Below, piece after piece: positions 46,910 to 54,983 of a DNA stretch of 64,000 nucleotides (positions within the stretch are counted from its first letter, which is position 1; each line of letters starts with the position of its first letter). The position numbers and the translations under genes are program-made. This stretch comes from JACRCT01 sp049841135 (GTDB lineage Bacteria > Myxococcota > Myxococcia > Myxococcales > UBA5297): contig JASGHK010000002.1 in the NCBI GenBank assembly GCA_049841135.1, forward strand, positions 744,001 to 808,000, written 5' to 3'. The notes beneath the pieces are model-generated. The model did not search any database, had not been told where the DNA came from, and was given only the letters and a program-made list of their open reading frames with translations.

Positions 46910-47460
46910 GGCGTCTCCTCCTCGGCCGGGCAGGTCGAGCCGTTGGCGGATTGGGGCGTGGCCGGATGGCACCAGGCGAACGCGCCGGTGCCGTCGGGGA
47001 ATCGGGCCCAGGCCTCGTCCGAGACCGCGCCGCTCCAGGTCGTCTGGTCCACCCGCACGCCGTCCGGATCGAAGACGGCCACCAGGCCGCTGGCACTGGA
47101 GAGCTTGAAGGCCAGGTGGTCGGCGCCGAGCTCGGGAGCGCCGTCGGCCCAGAGGACCCGCGTGGCGCCGGCGCCGACCTTCAGGCCCGCTCCGAGCACG
47201 GTTTTGCGCGGAGAGGCGGTGTCGTCGGTCAACGAGTAGCCGGCGAGGTCCAGCGCCTCGCTGCCCCCGTTGTAGAGCTCGACCCAGTCGGCGTAGACGC
47301 CCTGCGCGGTTCGGCCCGACGAGGCGTTGGAGGGGACGACTTCGTTGATTCGCACGGGAGAGTCGGAGGAGAGGGTGCAGGCGGGGACGGAGAGCTGAGC
47401 GAGCGTCCCGAGCAGGATCGCAACCCCTCGATTGGCGGCGGCTTTTCCCAACTCGCGCAC
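46906..47460 (-). CDS. lamin-tail-domain lipoprotein
   Basis: The 184-residue lipoprotein (LSVPAC lipobox) consists mainly of one lamin-tail (LTD) domain: RINEVVPSNASSGR, YADWVELYNGGSEALDLAGY, LTDD, then LSSASGLVAVFDPDG and VDQTTWSG. LTD domains are immunoglobulin-like and occur in bacterial surface proteins with CotH. The GTG start (MRELGKAAANRG) was chosen because AGGGA lies seven bases upstream. It is the first gene of the ten-gene run and overlaps the VTC gene by four bases. Confidence 0.8.
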   Translation of the reverse strand: MRELGKAAANRGVAILLGTLAQLSVPACTLSSDSPVRINEVVPSNASSGRTAQGVYADWVELYNGGSEALDLAGYSLTDDTASPRKTVLGAGLKVGAGATRVLWADGAPELGADHLAFKLSSASGLVAVFDPDGVRVDQTTWSGAVSDEAWARFPDGTGAFAWCHPATPQSANGSTCPAEEETP

Positions 47461-47950
47461 AGTAGGTCCCTGTTCCTGGCCACTCGACCAGGCCGGCCGT
47501 CCAAGGGTGTCGTGAACTCCTCCGGCCTTCTGACACCCCGCGACCGGCGCCGATTGCCACCGATACGTCACCTATCCGGCACTCAATCAGCCGGCGGGGT
47601 CCGGTGTCAAAAGGATCGAAAGGCGCCGGCAAGCCGGCAAACCTCGGGCTCGAGTCTCGGTGCATGACGGTCGCAAGCAGGTCCCCCCTCCCCCGCGCCT
47701 TGCGACCTTCGGGACTGGAGCCCCTTTTCGAGAGTTGGCGAGCGCGCGCGCCAGCGACGGTTGTTGTGATCCCCGATCGGCGGGGATCCGACGCCCGCCT
47801 TCCAGCCGGCCTGGAAGGCGGGCGGCTTTTTGGGTTCTGCCCAGCAGTGCCTTCGCCACCGCTGACGAGAGCGCCCGCCGGACTCCACTGTTGTATGGTT
47901 CGCCCCTTTCACGGCGCGCCCATGACGGGCGCATGCCAAGCGAGGGGTCC
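47461..47950. other. 490-base divergent region with hairpins and a candidate small RNA
   Basis: No protein gene is supported. The right third carries a hairpin GATCCCC/GGGGATC at 47768-47788 and directly after it a strong terminator-like hairpin with T-run. Since no coding gene on the plus strand lies upstream, the sequence from roughly 47590 to 47831 may be a small RNA ending at that terminator. The left part should hold the promoter of the lamin-tail/VTC/CotH run. Confidence 0.4.
47793..47831 (+). terminator. strong intrinsic terminator with no known upstream gene
   Basis: A 13-bp stem (GCCCGCCTTCCAG with CTGGAAGGCGGGC) around a five-base loop is followed by GGCTTTTT on the plus strand. 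It sits 120 bases before the beta-helix lipoprotein gene and after no plus-strand protein gene. It could end a small RNA or act as a leader attenuator for the downstream gene. Confidence 0.7.
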
Positions 47951-49728
47951 ATGGCTCGAATCGCGTGGTTGATCGCTCTAGTGGCGTTGGTGGCTCTGCC
48001 CTTTTCCGGCTGCAAGAAGGAGTCGAAGGACGCGGGGGGCGGTGGTGGTGGCGGCGGCGAGAAGGTGAAGGCTGGCGGCAACGAGGGTGGCGGTGGAGCG
48101 GCGGGCAAGCCGGCCGAGGGATCGAAGCCGGTCGAGGGCTGCAACAGCGACCTGTCCCAGCCCATCACCGCCGACACGACCTTCACCGCCAAGTGCAGCC
48201 CGTACACGGTCTCGGGCGAGCTGTTGGTGGACGGTTGGAACCTCACGGTCGAGCCCGGCGTGGAGATCCGGTTCGCCGACGGTGGCGTCCTCAACGTGGC
48301 CTACTCCAAGGCCTCCAAGATCTACGTGAAGGGCACCGCGGAGAAGCCGGTGAAGCTCGCCGGCGCGCGCAAGGAGGCCGGCTCCTGGCACGGCGTTCAC
48401 CTGTGGCCGCAGGCCGACGGCTCGACCCTCGAGAACCTCTCCATCGAATACGCCGGCAGCGACCAGGCCGCCCTGTTCGTCGAGGCCGCTGACGTGACCG
48501 TGAAGGGCCTGGCGGTGGTCAAGGCCAAGAAGACCGCGCTCAAGGTCTATCCGCCGGAGGGCGCGGTGAAGGAGGCTCTCCGGGCTCGACCTGACCAAGG
48601 CCGGCGGCGACCCCGACGAGCTGGTCGACCTGCAGGTGATGAGCGTCGGCGCGCTGGGCGCCGGCAACCAGTTCCCCGAGAAGTCGGTCATCGTGGTGAC
48701 GGGCTCGGTGACCAAGGAGGTCAAGGTCACCGCGCAGCCGGCCCCCTACCGCTTCATCAACGAGATCGCGATCAACGCCCCTGAGGGCAAGTCCGCCTCC
48801 CTCACCTTCGGGGCCGGCGTCGTGGCCCAGATGTCGGAGACCGCCTCCATCAGCGTCGGCTACAGCAGCACCGGCCACGTGAAGATCGCCGGCACCGCCG
48901 AGAAGCCCGTCACCTTCACGCGCTACGGCGAGGACCCCAAGGCCACGCCGTGGAAGGGCATGACGTTCTGGAGCCACGCCCGCGCCCCGCAGATCGAGCA
49001 CGCCGTCTTCGAGTACGCCGGCAGCAAGGAGGAGCCCGTGCTCAAGTTCGAGACCGAGGCGCTCGGGCTGGGCTCCATCGCCCACACCACCTTCAAGCAC
49101 GTCCCCGGCGACGCCATCGTCGTCCACAATGTCCGCGAGCGCTTCACGGCCTTCGACAACAACACCTTCGAAGACGTCGGCGGCGCCTCGCTGACCACCC
49201 CGCTCTACTTCGCGCACAACCTCGGCACGGCCAACAAGCTGACCTACGTGCGCATCTTCGAGGGCGCTGGCGAGGACGTGACGCTCAAGGCCATCGGGGC
49301 GCCGTACCAGCTGGAGGGCGAGATCGCCTTCAACGGCGCCGGAGCCAAGAGCGCCTCGCTCACTCTCGAGCCGGGCGTCGCGCTGCGGTTCATCGAGTCC
49401 GGCACGCTGGCCGTCGGCTACTCGGCCACCGCCAAGCTCGTCGCCAAGGGGACCGCCGAGAAGCCCATCACGTTCGCCAGCGCGAGCGAGGGCCAGAAGT
49501 GGCAGGGGCTGGTCGCCTGGAGCAACGGCACGCTCGAGCCTCGAGAACTGCACCTTCACCTCGGTGAACGAAGAGAAGCCGGCCATCGACGTGCAGAACG
49601 AAGGCAAGGGCTCGGTCAAGAGCATCACCTTCAAGGACGTGAAGCTGGGCGTGAAGAACTGCGGCAAGGCCACCACCGCAGCTTTGAAGATCGACGGCGG
49701 CGGCAAGGCCCTGGAGAAGTGCGAGTAG
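47951..49728 (+). CDS. beta-helix-type repeat lipoprotein (two frame breaks)
   Basis: The product of about 591 residues is a lipoprotein (LPFSGC lipobox) with a Gly/Lys linker and three related segments of about 170 residues. Each contains LTVEPGVEIRFADGG-like, IYVKGTAEKPVKLAGA-like and LENLSIEYAGS-like turns, as in parallel beta-helix surface proteins. GAGGCTC at 48572-48578 and GAGCCTC at 49536-49542 each carry one base too many; corrected, they read VKELSGLDLTKAG and GTLELENCTFTSV. GAGGGG precedes the ATG. Likely a surface-exposed binding or structural protein; ligand unknown. Confidence 0.78.
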
Positions 49729-49757
49729 GCGGCGCCACCTGCCCTGGGGGAGGTCTC

Positions 49758-50210
49758 ATGAAGCGCTGGATGCTGGCGATGGCGGGCTGCTTGGCGACGA
49801 CGGGCTGCGTCGCCGCCCAAGCGGCTGAGCCGGACGCCGTCTGGATGTTCCGGAACTTCTCCTGGGGCAAGCAGTGCGAGGGCAAGGTCACCGGCGAGCC
49901 GAGCAAGGGCACCGCCGGCGCGCCCGGCGCCTTGCCCGACGCCGGGGCGCAGGCCCTGGAACAGCAGGTCACGGCCTGCTTCCAGGGCAAGGCGGCCCCG
50001 GCCGCCGCGGTGGACTGCGCGGTGAAGGCGGTGACCGCGGCGGGGGTCTCGGTGCGTGAGAAGCGCACCGAGACCATGTCGGTGTGCGAGGCGTGCAACT
50101 GCCCGGCGAACGCGTTGCGTCTTCACCTGTTGGTGATGCCCAGGGACCAGAAGGCGCTCGAGGCTGCCGGGTTCAAGGTGCGAAGCCGGCCGCCGCCGCC
50201 GCCCGAGTAG
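49758..50210 (+). CDS. small secreted Cys-containing protein
   Basis: The 150-residue protein has a signal peptide (MLAMAGCLATTGCVAAQA), possibly a lipoprotein signal with a non-canonical lipobox. The mature part has about six cysteines (QCEGK, ACFQGK, DCAVK, VCEACNCP), which suggests disulfides, and ends in a Pro run. GGGGGAGG lies before the ATG. It follows the beta-helix lipoprotein gene by 29 bases, so the two are probably co-transcribed. I do not recognise the family. Confidence 0.65.
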   Translation: MKRWMLAMAGCLATTGCVAAQAAEPDAVWMFRNFSWGKQCEGKVTGEPSKGTAGAPGALPDAGAQALEQQVTACFQGKAAPAAAVDCAVKAVTAAGVSVREKRTETMSVCEACNCPANALRLHLLVMPRDQKALEAAGFKVRSRPPPPPE

Positions 50211-50220
50211 CTCTTGTTCG

Positions 50221-50295
50221 GTCCATACCGTCCACAGGGTCCATCGCGTCCATGGACTTTATGGACGACATGGACTTCCTGGACGTCATGGACGG
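50221..50295. repeat. nine-base-periodic inverted array of GTCCAT / ATGGAC
   Basis: Four GTCCAT-like words spaced exactly nine bases apart run into a central GTCCATGGAC palindrome. Four or five ATGGAC-like words with the same nine-base spacing follow. The two halves are complementary, so the whole can fold as a long interrupted hairpin. It lies between convergent genes (ends at 50210 and 50317) and could end transcription in both directions. Confidence 0.65.
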
Positions 50296-50316
50296 GCTGG
50301 CGCTGGGACCGGGCGC

Positions 50317-51229
50317 TCAGCGACCGGGCAGCTGGGTCGTCGCGGCGACGACCCGCTCGACCTGCAGGACGACCTTCCCGTTGACCACGGTCTCGCCGGC
50401 GAACACGGCCCCGTCCGGCATGCGCGCCGCCAGCCTCACGCGATGCTCGAGCACGTCGCCCGGCAGCGCCTCGGCCAGGAACTTGAGCTTGGCCAGCTTG
50501 GCGATGACCGGGACCTTCGTCGGGTCCTTGGCTTCACCGGCCGGCGCAGTGGCGGCCTTCAAGATGCCGCAGGCCTGCACGAAGGACTCGGCCAGCACGC
50601 TCGCCGGGTAGCCGAAGGTCTTCAGCTCGCCCAGCGTCGAGTAGCTCGGCTCCGAGACCGTGACCGCCTTGCGCCCGATGAGCACCGGCTTGGGCGAGTC
50701 GGCATCGGCGATGACCGCGCGGTCGAGCAGCAGCATCGGAAAGCGGTGGGGCAGCGCGCGGCGGATGAAGGCGGCGCCGACCGGCTTGCCCTCGCGCTCG
50801 GCCTGCTCCCAGCTGAGTCCGGGCTTGAGCTCCCGAGCCGCCTCGAGCGGCGCGCTAGCGTCCATCGGGCAGAGCTTGAACCGGAATGCACCAGCCTCGG
50901 CGCGGCCCTCAGCGGTGGCCTCGACGACCCTCGATGAGCCCTCTTCGGCGACCGTGAACTTGGCTTTCAGCGTGTCGCCGGGGAGCAGCGGCGCCTGGAA
51001 TCGCGCCGAGCCGAGCTTCCTCGATGCGCCAGCCGCCGCCCAGCGCCTCGTTCGCCGCCTGGAACAGTGCCTCGACGAGCAGGTTGCCGGGCAGGATGGG
51101 CGAGCCTGGATAGTGGCCGGCGAACGGCGCCGGATCGTCGAGCACGACCGTGGCCTCGAAGGCCCCCGAGGCGTCCTTCGCCCCCAGCTTCCACTTCGCC
51201 GCGAAGCTCGCCGGACGCCCGAGTTCCAT
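50317..51229 (-). CDS. double-hotdog dehydratase-like protein (frame broken)
   Basis: The product is about 303 residues with two FabZ/FabA-type hotdog domains. The first has the dehydratase motif AGHYPGSPILPGNLLVEAL near residue 40, with His and Glu in place. The second has LPHRFPMLLLDRAV near 160, but its motif is GYPASVLAESFVQA, without the catalytic His. GAGCTTC at 51013-51019 carries one extra base; corrected, the frame reads RIEELGSARFQAPLLPGDTL. AGGAGGAG precedes the ATG. It should dehydrate 3-hydroxyacyl-ACP in the adjacent ACP pathway. Confidence 0.8.
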
Positions 51230-51343
51230 CGCTACTCCTCCTAAGGGTGACCCGGCTGTTGAACAGGGACTCCGCGGATTGAACGCTGGCCCCTCGACAA
51301 GCTCGGGGGGTCGCTCCCAACGCGCCCGAAGCCCGAAGCCTGC

Positions 51344-52073
51344 CTATGCCATCCCGCCGTTCACGTTGAGCGTGTGCCCGGTGATGTACGAGGCTTCGTC
51401 GCTGGCGAGGAAGCGCACCGCCTTGGCAATCTCCTCGGGCCGGCCGATGCGGCCCATGGGGATGTGCTTGACGAGCTCGTCGAGCTTCACGTCCTTGATC
51501 ATGTCGGTCTCGATGAAGCCCGGTGCGACGACGTTCACCCGGATGCCGTGCGCAGCCACCTCGGCGGCCAGCGACCGGCTCGCGCCGATGAGGCCCGCCT
51601 TCGCCGCCGAGTAGTTCACCTGCCCGCGGTTGGCGATGATCCCGGAGATCGACGAGATGTTGATGATGGAGCCCTTCTTGCGCGCGACCATCCGCATCAG
51701 GAGCGGCTTGGTGACGTTGTAGAAGCCGTTGAGCGTGGTGGAGAGGACGAGGTTCCAGTCCTTCTCGGGCATCATCGCGAAGATGCCGTCGGCCACGACG
51801 CCGGCGTTGTTCACCAGCACGTCCACCCACTTGTGCTTCTTGAGCAGCTCGCTGACCGCGGCCTTGGTGGCGGCGGCATCCGCGACGTCGAAGCAGACCG
51901 CCTCGCCCTTTCCGCCCGCGGCGACGAGGTCGGCCACGGTCTTCTCCGCGGCCTCCTTGCCGGAGCGGTAGTTGACGACGACGTAATAGCCGGCGCGCGC
52001 GAGCCTCCAGAGAGACCGCCCGCCCAATGCCGCGGCCACCGCCGGTGACCAGCGCGATTCGCTTCTCGTCCAT
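51344..52073 (-). CDS. 3-oxoacyl-ACP reductase, FabG-like (frame broken)
   Basis: This SDR-family ketoreductase of about 243 residues has TGGGRGIG near residue 12, NNAG near 88, the catalytic Ser in INISSISG near 138, YSAAK near 153 and the C-terminal ITGHTLNVNGGMA. All match FabG. GAGCCTC at 52001-52007 carries an extra base; removing it gives AVSLELARAGYYVVV. It sits between the ketosynthase-like and dehydratase genes of the same minus-strand run, so it should reduce 3-ketoacyl-ACP in that pathway rather than serve general lipid synthesis. Confidence 0.88.
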
Positions 52074-52091
52074 GTCAGTCTCCGAAAGGGG

Positions 52092-53210
52092 TCAGCTCGA
52101 GACGGCCATCACGCTGTGATAGCCGGCCGTGCCCACGTGGTAGAGCAGCACGGTCCCGGCGGTGCACGGCGTGATCTGGCGGACCTCGGCCGGGACGGCC
52201 TTCTCCGCCACCGTCCGCACCGCGAGCGCGAACCCCAGCGCGCTGGCCGTCGCGTACTCGCCCGTCAGGTGCTTGTAGACGCCCACGCCCGCCTTCGGGG
52301 CCACCGCCTTCAGACCCTCGGCCACGCCGGCGTAGATCGGCTCGAGCGCGGCGTCGGCGTTGGCGCCCACGAGCACCATGCCCACCGAGGCCCAGTCGAG
52401 GCCCATCTGCGCCGCGGCGTCCTTCACATAGGCGAGCTCGTCGGCGACGGCGAGCTTGGGGTAGCGGACGAGCGAGCCGCCGGACTTGACGCCGATCAGC
52501 TTGGCGAGCCGCTTCTGCCCCGAGTCTTCCTTCGCCAGCACGAACGCCGCCGCGCCCTCGCCGACGACGCTGCCCTTGGGCCCCTGCACGCAGGGCCGCG
52601 GGTAGCCGGCGAGCGGCTCGAGGGGCTTGGAGTCGTTGCGGTAGTGGCCGACGACGTGCCCGTGGATCTCCTGGAACTCGATGAGCGTGTCCACGCCGCA
52701 GACCACCGCGTGGCGCGCCCGACCGGCGCAGAGCAGCCGCGCGCCCAGCCACAGCGCCGACTCGAAGGAGAGCGCGTCGTGCGCGAAGGTCTGGTTCTCG
52801 CCCTGCCAGCCGTTGTTGAGCGCCAGCTGCGAGGCCAGGGCGTTCTTCACCGAGTTGACGAAGTACATCGGCTTGGCGCCCTTCTCGCCGACCTCGATGA
52901 TCTTCTGCAGGAAGACGATGTCGTCGCCTTCCTCGGCGAGCGAGGTGCCCAGCGACACCGCGGTCCCGCGGCCCTTCTCGGGCGCCTCGGGGCAGGCGCT
53001 GATCGCGCGCTTGACGGCCTCCAGGGCCATGGACTGGCCGCGGCCCAGGCGCTTGAGGCGGTCGGGCGGGCTCAGGATGGCGTCGGTCGCCTCGTCGAGC
53101 CGGTACGCGGTCCACTCGCCCTGGGCGATCTTCGCGGGCGCGGGACGCGAGACGGGCGCCGGAGCGGGCCGCAGCTCGCCGAGGCTCAGGATGTCGGCGC
53201 GGGTGGTCAC
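52092..53210 (-). CDS. ketosynthase-like protein lacking the active-site Cys (chain-length-factor-like)
   Basis: The 372-residue thiolase-fold protein resembles the beta-ketoacyl synthases but shows FAHDALSFESALWLGARLL where KS enzymes have a nucleophilic Cys. This absence is typical of chain-length-factor partners and aryl-polyene KS-like subunits. Conserved glycine-rich stretches (GSVVGEGAAAFVLAKE) and YKHLTGEYATAS remain. It starts at a GTG that overlaps the stop codon of the upstream FabF-like gene (GTGA), consistent with a heterodimer. It may set chain length. Confidence 0.8.
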   Translation of the reverse strand: MTTRADILSLGELRPAPAPVSRPAPAKIAQGEWTAYRLDEATDAILSPPDRLKRLGRGQSMALEAVKRAISACPEAPEKGRGTAVSLGTSLAEEGDDIVFLQKIIEVGEKGAKPMYFVNSVKNALASQLALNNGWQGENQTFAHDALSFESALWLGARLLCAGRARHAVVCGVDTLIEFQEIHGHVVGHYRNDSKPLEPLAGYPRPCVQGPKGSVVGEGAAAFVLAKEDSGQKRLAKLIGVKSGGSLVRYPKLAVADELAYVKDAAAQMGLDWASVGMVLVGANADAALEPIYAGVAEGLKAVAPKAGVGVYKHLTGEYATASALGFALAVRTVAEKAVPAEVRQITPCTAGTVLLYHVGTAGYHSVMAVSS

Positions 53211-54421
53211 GGTGCACCTCCCTCGAGCTTCTTGAAGATCACGGCGCTGTTGTTGCCGCCGAAGCCCAGCGAGGTGCTCATGGCCACGTCGATCTTGGCG
53301 GGGATCATCTCTGCGACCGGCTTGAAGGGCACCTTCGGGTCGACCTCGCGCAGGCCCAGGTTGGGCGGGACGGCGCCGCGCTCCATCGCCAGGACCGAGA
53401 CGATGGCCTCGATGGCCCCGGCCGCGGCGAGCGCGTGCCCGAAGAAGCGCTTGGTGGAGGAGACCGCCGGCAGCTTGTCTCCGAAGACGGCGCAGATGGC
53501 CCTGGCCTCGGCGGGGTCGTTGTCGCCGGTGCCCGTGCCGTGGGCGTTGACGTAGTCCACGACCGACGGCGGCAGCTGCGCGTGCTCCAGCGCCTGGCGC
53601 ATCGCCTCCTGCAGGCCCTTGCCCTCGGGCTGGGGCGCGCTGACGTGGTGGGCGTCGCAGCTGTTGCCGCAGCCGGCCAGCACCGCGCGCACGCGGGCGC
53701 CGCGGGCCCGGGCATGCTCGAGCGTCTCCAGGATCAGCACGCCCGCGCCCTCGCCCACGCTCATCCCCTTGCGGTCCTTGTCGAACGGCCGGGCGCCGTC
53801 GGAGGAGCAGAGCATCAGCGAGTTGAAGCCGTTGAGCACCACGCGGTTGAGCGAGTCCACGCCGCCGGCGAAGACGACGTCGGCCTCCCCCGACTCGAGC
53901 AGGTCGCTGGCCAGCGCCAGCGCCGAGCCACCCGAGGCGCAGGCGTTGGAGATGGTCGTGCGGAACCCGGCGATCTGGAAGAGCTCGGCGACGCGGTCGC
54001 TGGCGTTGCAGCACTCGCGGTCCTCGAGCGTCTCCGGGGCCGGCAGCGCCGTGCCCTGGTGCATGGCCACGAGGTAGTCCTCGGTGTGCTGCATGCCGCC
54101 GGTCAGCCCGCCCAGGACGATGGCCGCGCGCGAGGGCGTGTAGTCCTTGCCGGGCGTGAGCTGGGCGTCGGCGACGGCCTGCTTCGCCGCCCAGACCGCG
54201 AGGTGGTCGCTGCGCGAGCCGGACTTCAGCCCGCTCCTCTCAGCCGGGTTCTGGTCGATCTGCCCGACGAGGAGCTTTCCACAGCGTGGCGATTCGAAGA
54301 GGGAGAGCGTCTTGAGGCCGCTGCGCCCCTCCTGCATCGCCGTCCACACTTCGTCGAGGGTCCACCCCGCGGCAGAGGCGATGCCCATGCCGGTGACGAC
54401 CACCGTCGTGCGCTGGCTCAT
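53207..54421 (-). CDS. beta-ketoacyl-ACP synthase II-like
   Basis: The 404-residue condensing enzyme has the complete Cys-His-His triad: SNACASGGSA, VNAHGTGTGDND and SSTKRFFGHALAAAG. It also has the N-terminal VVVTGMGIASAAGW and the C-terminal TSLGFGGNNSAVIF. It elongates acyl-ACP with malonyl-ACP. The gene overlaps the Cys-less ketosynthase-like gene by four bases and follows the ACP gene by 69 bases. FabF-like sequence with such neighbours points to a dedicated chain, perhaps polyene, rather than bulk fatty acids. Confidence 0.9.
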   Translation of the reverse strand: MSQRTTVVVTGMGIASAAGWTLDEVWTAMQEGRSGLKTLSLFESPRCGKLLVGQIDQNPAERSGLKSGSRSDHLAVWAAKQAVADAQLTPGKDYTPSRAAIVLGGLTGGMQHTEDYLVAMHQGTALPAPETLEDRECCNASDRVAELFQIAGFRTTISNACASGGSALALASDLLESGEADVVFAGGVDSLNRVVLNGFNSLMLCSSDGARPFDKDRKGMSVGEGAGVLILETLEHARARGARVRAVLAGCGNSCDAHHVSAPQPEGKGLQEAMRQALEHAQLPPSVVDYVNAHGTGTGDNDPAEARAICAVFGDKLPAVSSTKRFFGHALAAAGAIEAIVSVLAMERGAVPPNLGLREVDPKVPFKPVAEMIPAKIDVAMSTSLGFGGNNSAVIFKKLEGGAP

Positions 54422-54490
54422 GTTTTGGACTCCAACTCCGGTTCGGTGCTTCGTTCCCCCCGAACCGAAGTCTGGCTTTGCCGTCTTCGC

Positions 54491-54751
54491 CTAAGCGGTC
54501 GGCTTGACCTTGCGGATGTAGTCCGCAATCGACTTGATGCTGGAGAGCACCGCCTTGGCGCTGTCCTTGTCGGTGATCTCGACGTCGAAGTGCATCGAGA
54601 GCATCGCCGCGACCTCCAGCGCGTCCACGGAGTCGAGGCCGAGGCCTTCGATGAACAGCGGCGCGTTGTCGTCGATCTTGTCGGGCGTGATCTTCAGCTC
54701 GAGGGTTTCGACCAGCTTCTCTTTGATCTTCTGTTCAAGGGTCTGTTCCAT
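54491..54751 (-). CDS. acyl carrier protein
   Basis: The 86-residue acidic protein has the phosphopantetheine site GLGLDSVDALEV with Ser41 and the usual four-helix pattern. I chose the ATG giving MEQTLEQKIKE; an earlier in-frame ATG would add eight residues. The spacing to a ribosome site is poor for both. It is the first gene of a five-gene run with two ketosynthase-type genes, a ketoreductase and a dehydratase, and should carry their growing chain. Confidence 0.9.
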   Translation of the reverse strand: MEQTLEQKIKEKLVETLELKITPDKIDDNAPLFIEGLGLDSVDALEVAAMLSMHFDVEITDKDSAKAVLSSIKSIADYIRKVKPTA

Positions 54752-54983
54752 GGGTCGGCTTTCTAACATGAGCACCGGCGCGAGGTCACCGGTGTGAGTT
54801 GGGGGTACCGCAGGTGGCAGGGCCGCGGGGCTTGATTGGCTGGCCCCGGCCCCGGCTGCATGGCCCCCACTCGCCCGCCCCTCGAGCCGGGGCGGGTTTC
54901 TCGATGCAAATCAAGGCATTGAAACCGCCCGGCGGCGCCCCTCCCCTCGGGCACCGAGCGCCCTCGATGAGCACCTTTGGCGC

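Noticed and set aside
52092..54421. Type II aromatic polyketide synthase (KS-alpha/KS-beta pair).
   Set aside because: The Cys-less partner resembles a chain-length factor, but a FabG-like reductase and a FabZ-like dehydratase without cyclases or aromatases fit a polyene or fatty-acid-type chain better.
54776..54983. Cobalamin riboswitch before the B12-dependent ribonucleotide reductase.
   Set aside because: No B12-box-like word or the characteristic GCCACTG core was found; the region shows only GC-rich sequence and a small direct repeat (CGAGCGCCCTCG).
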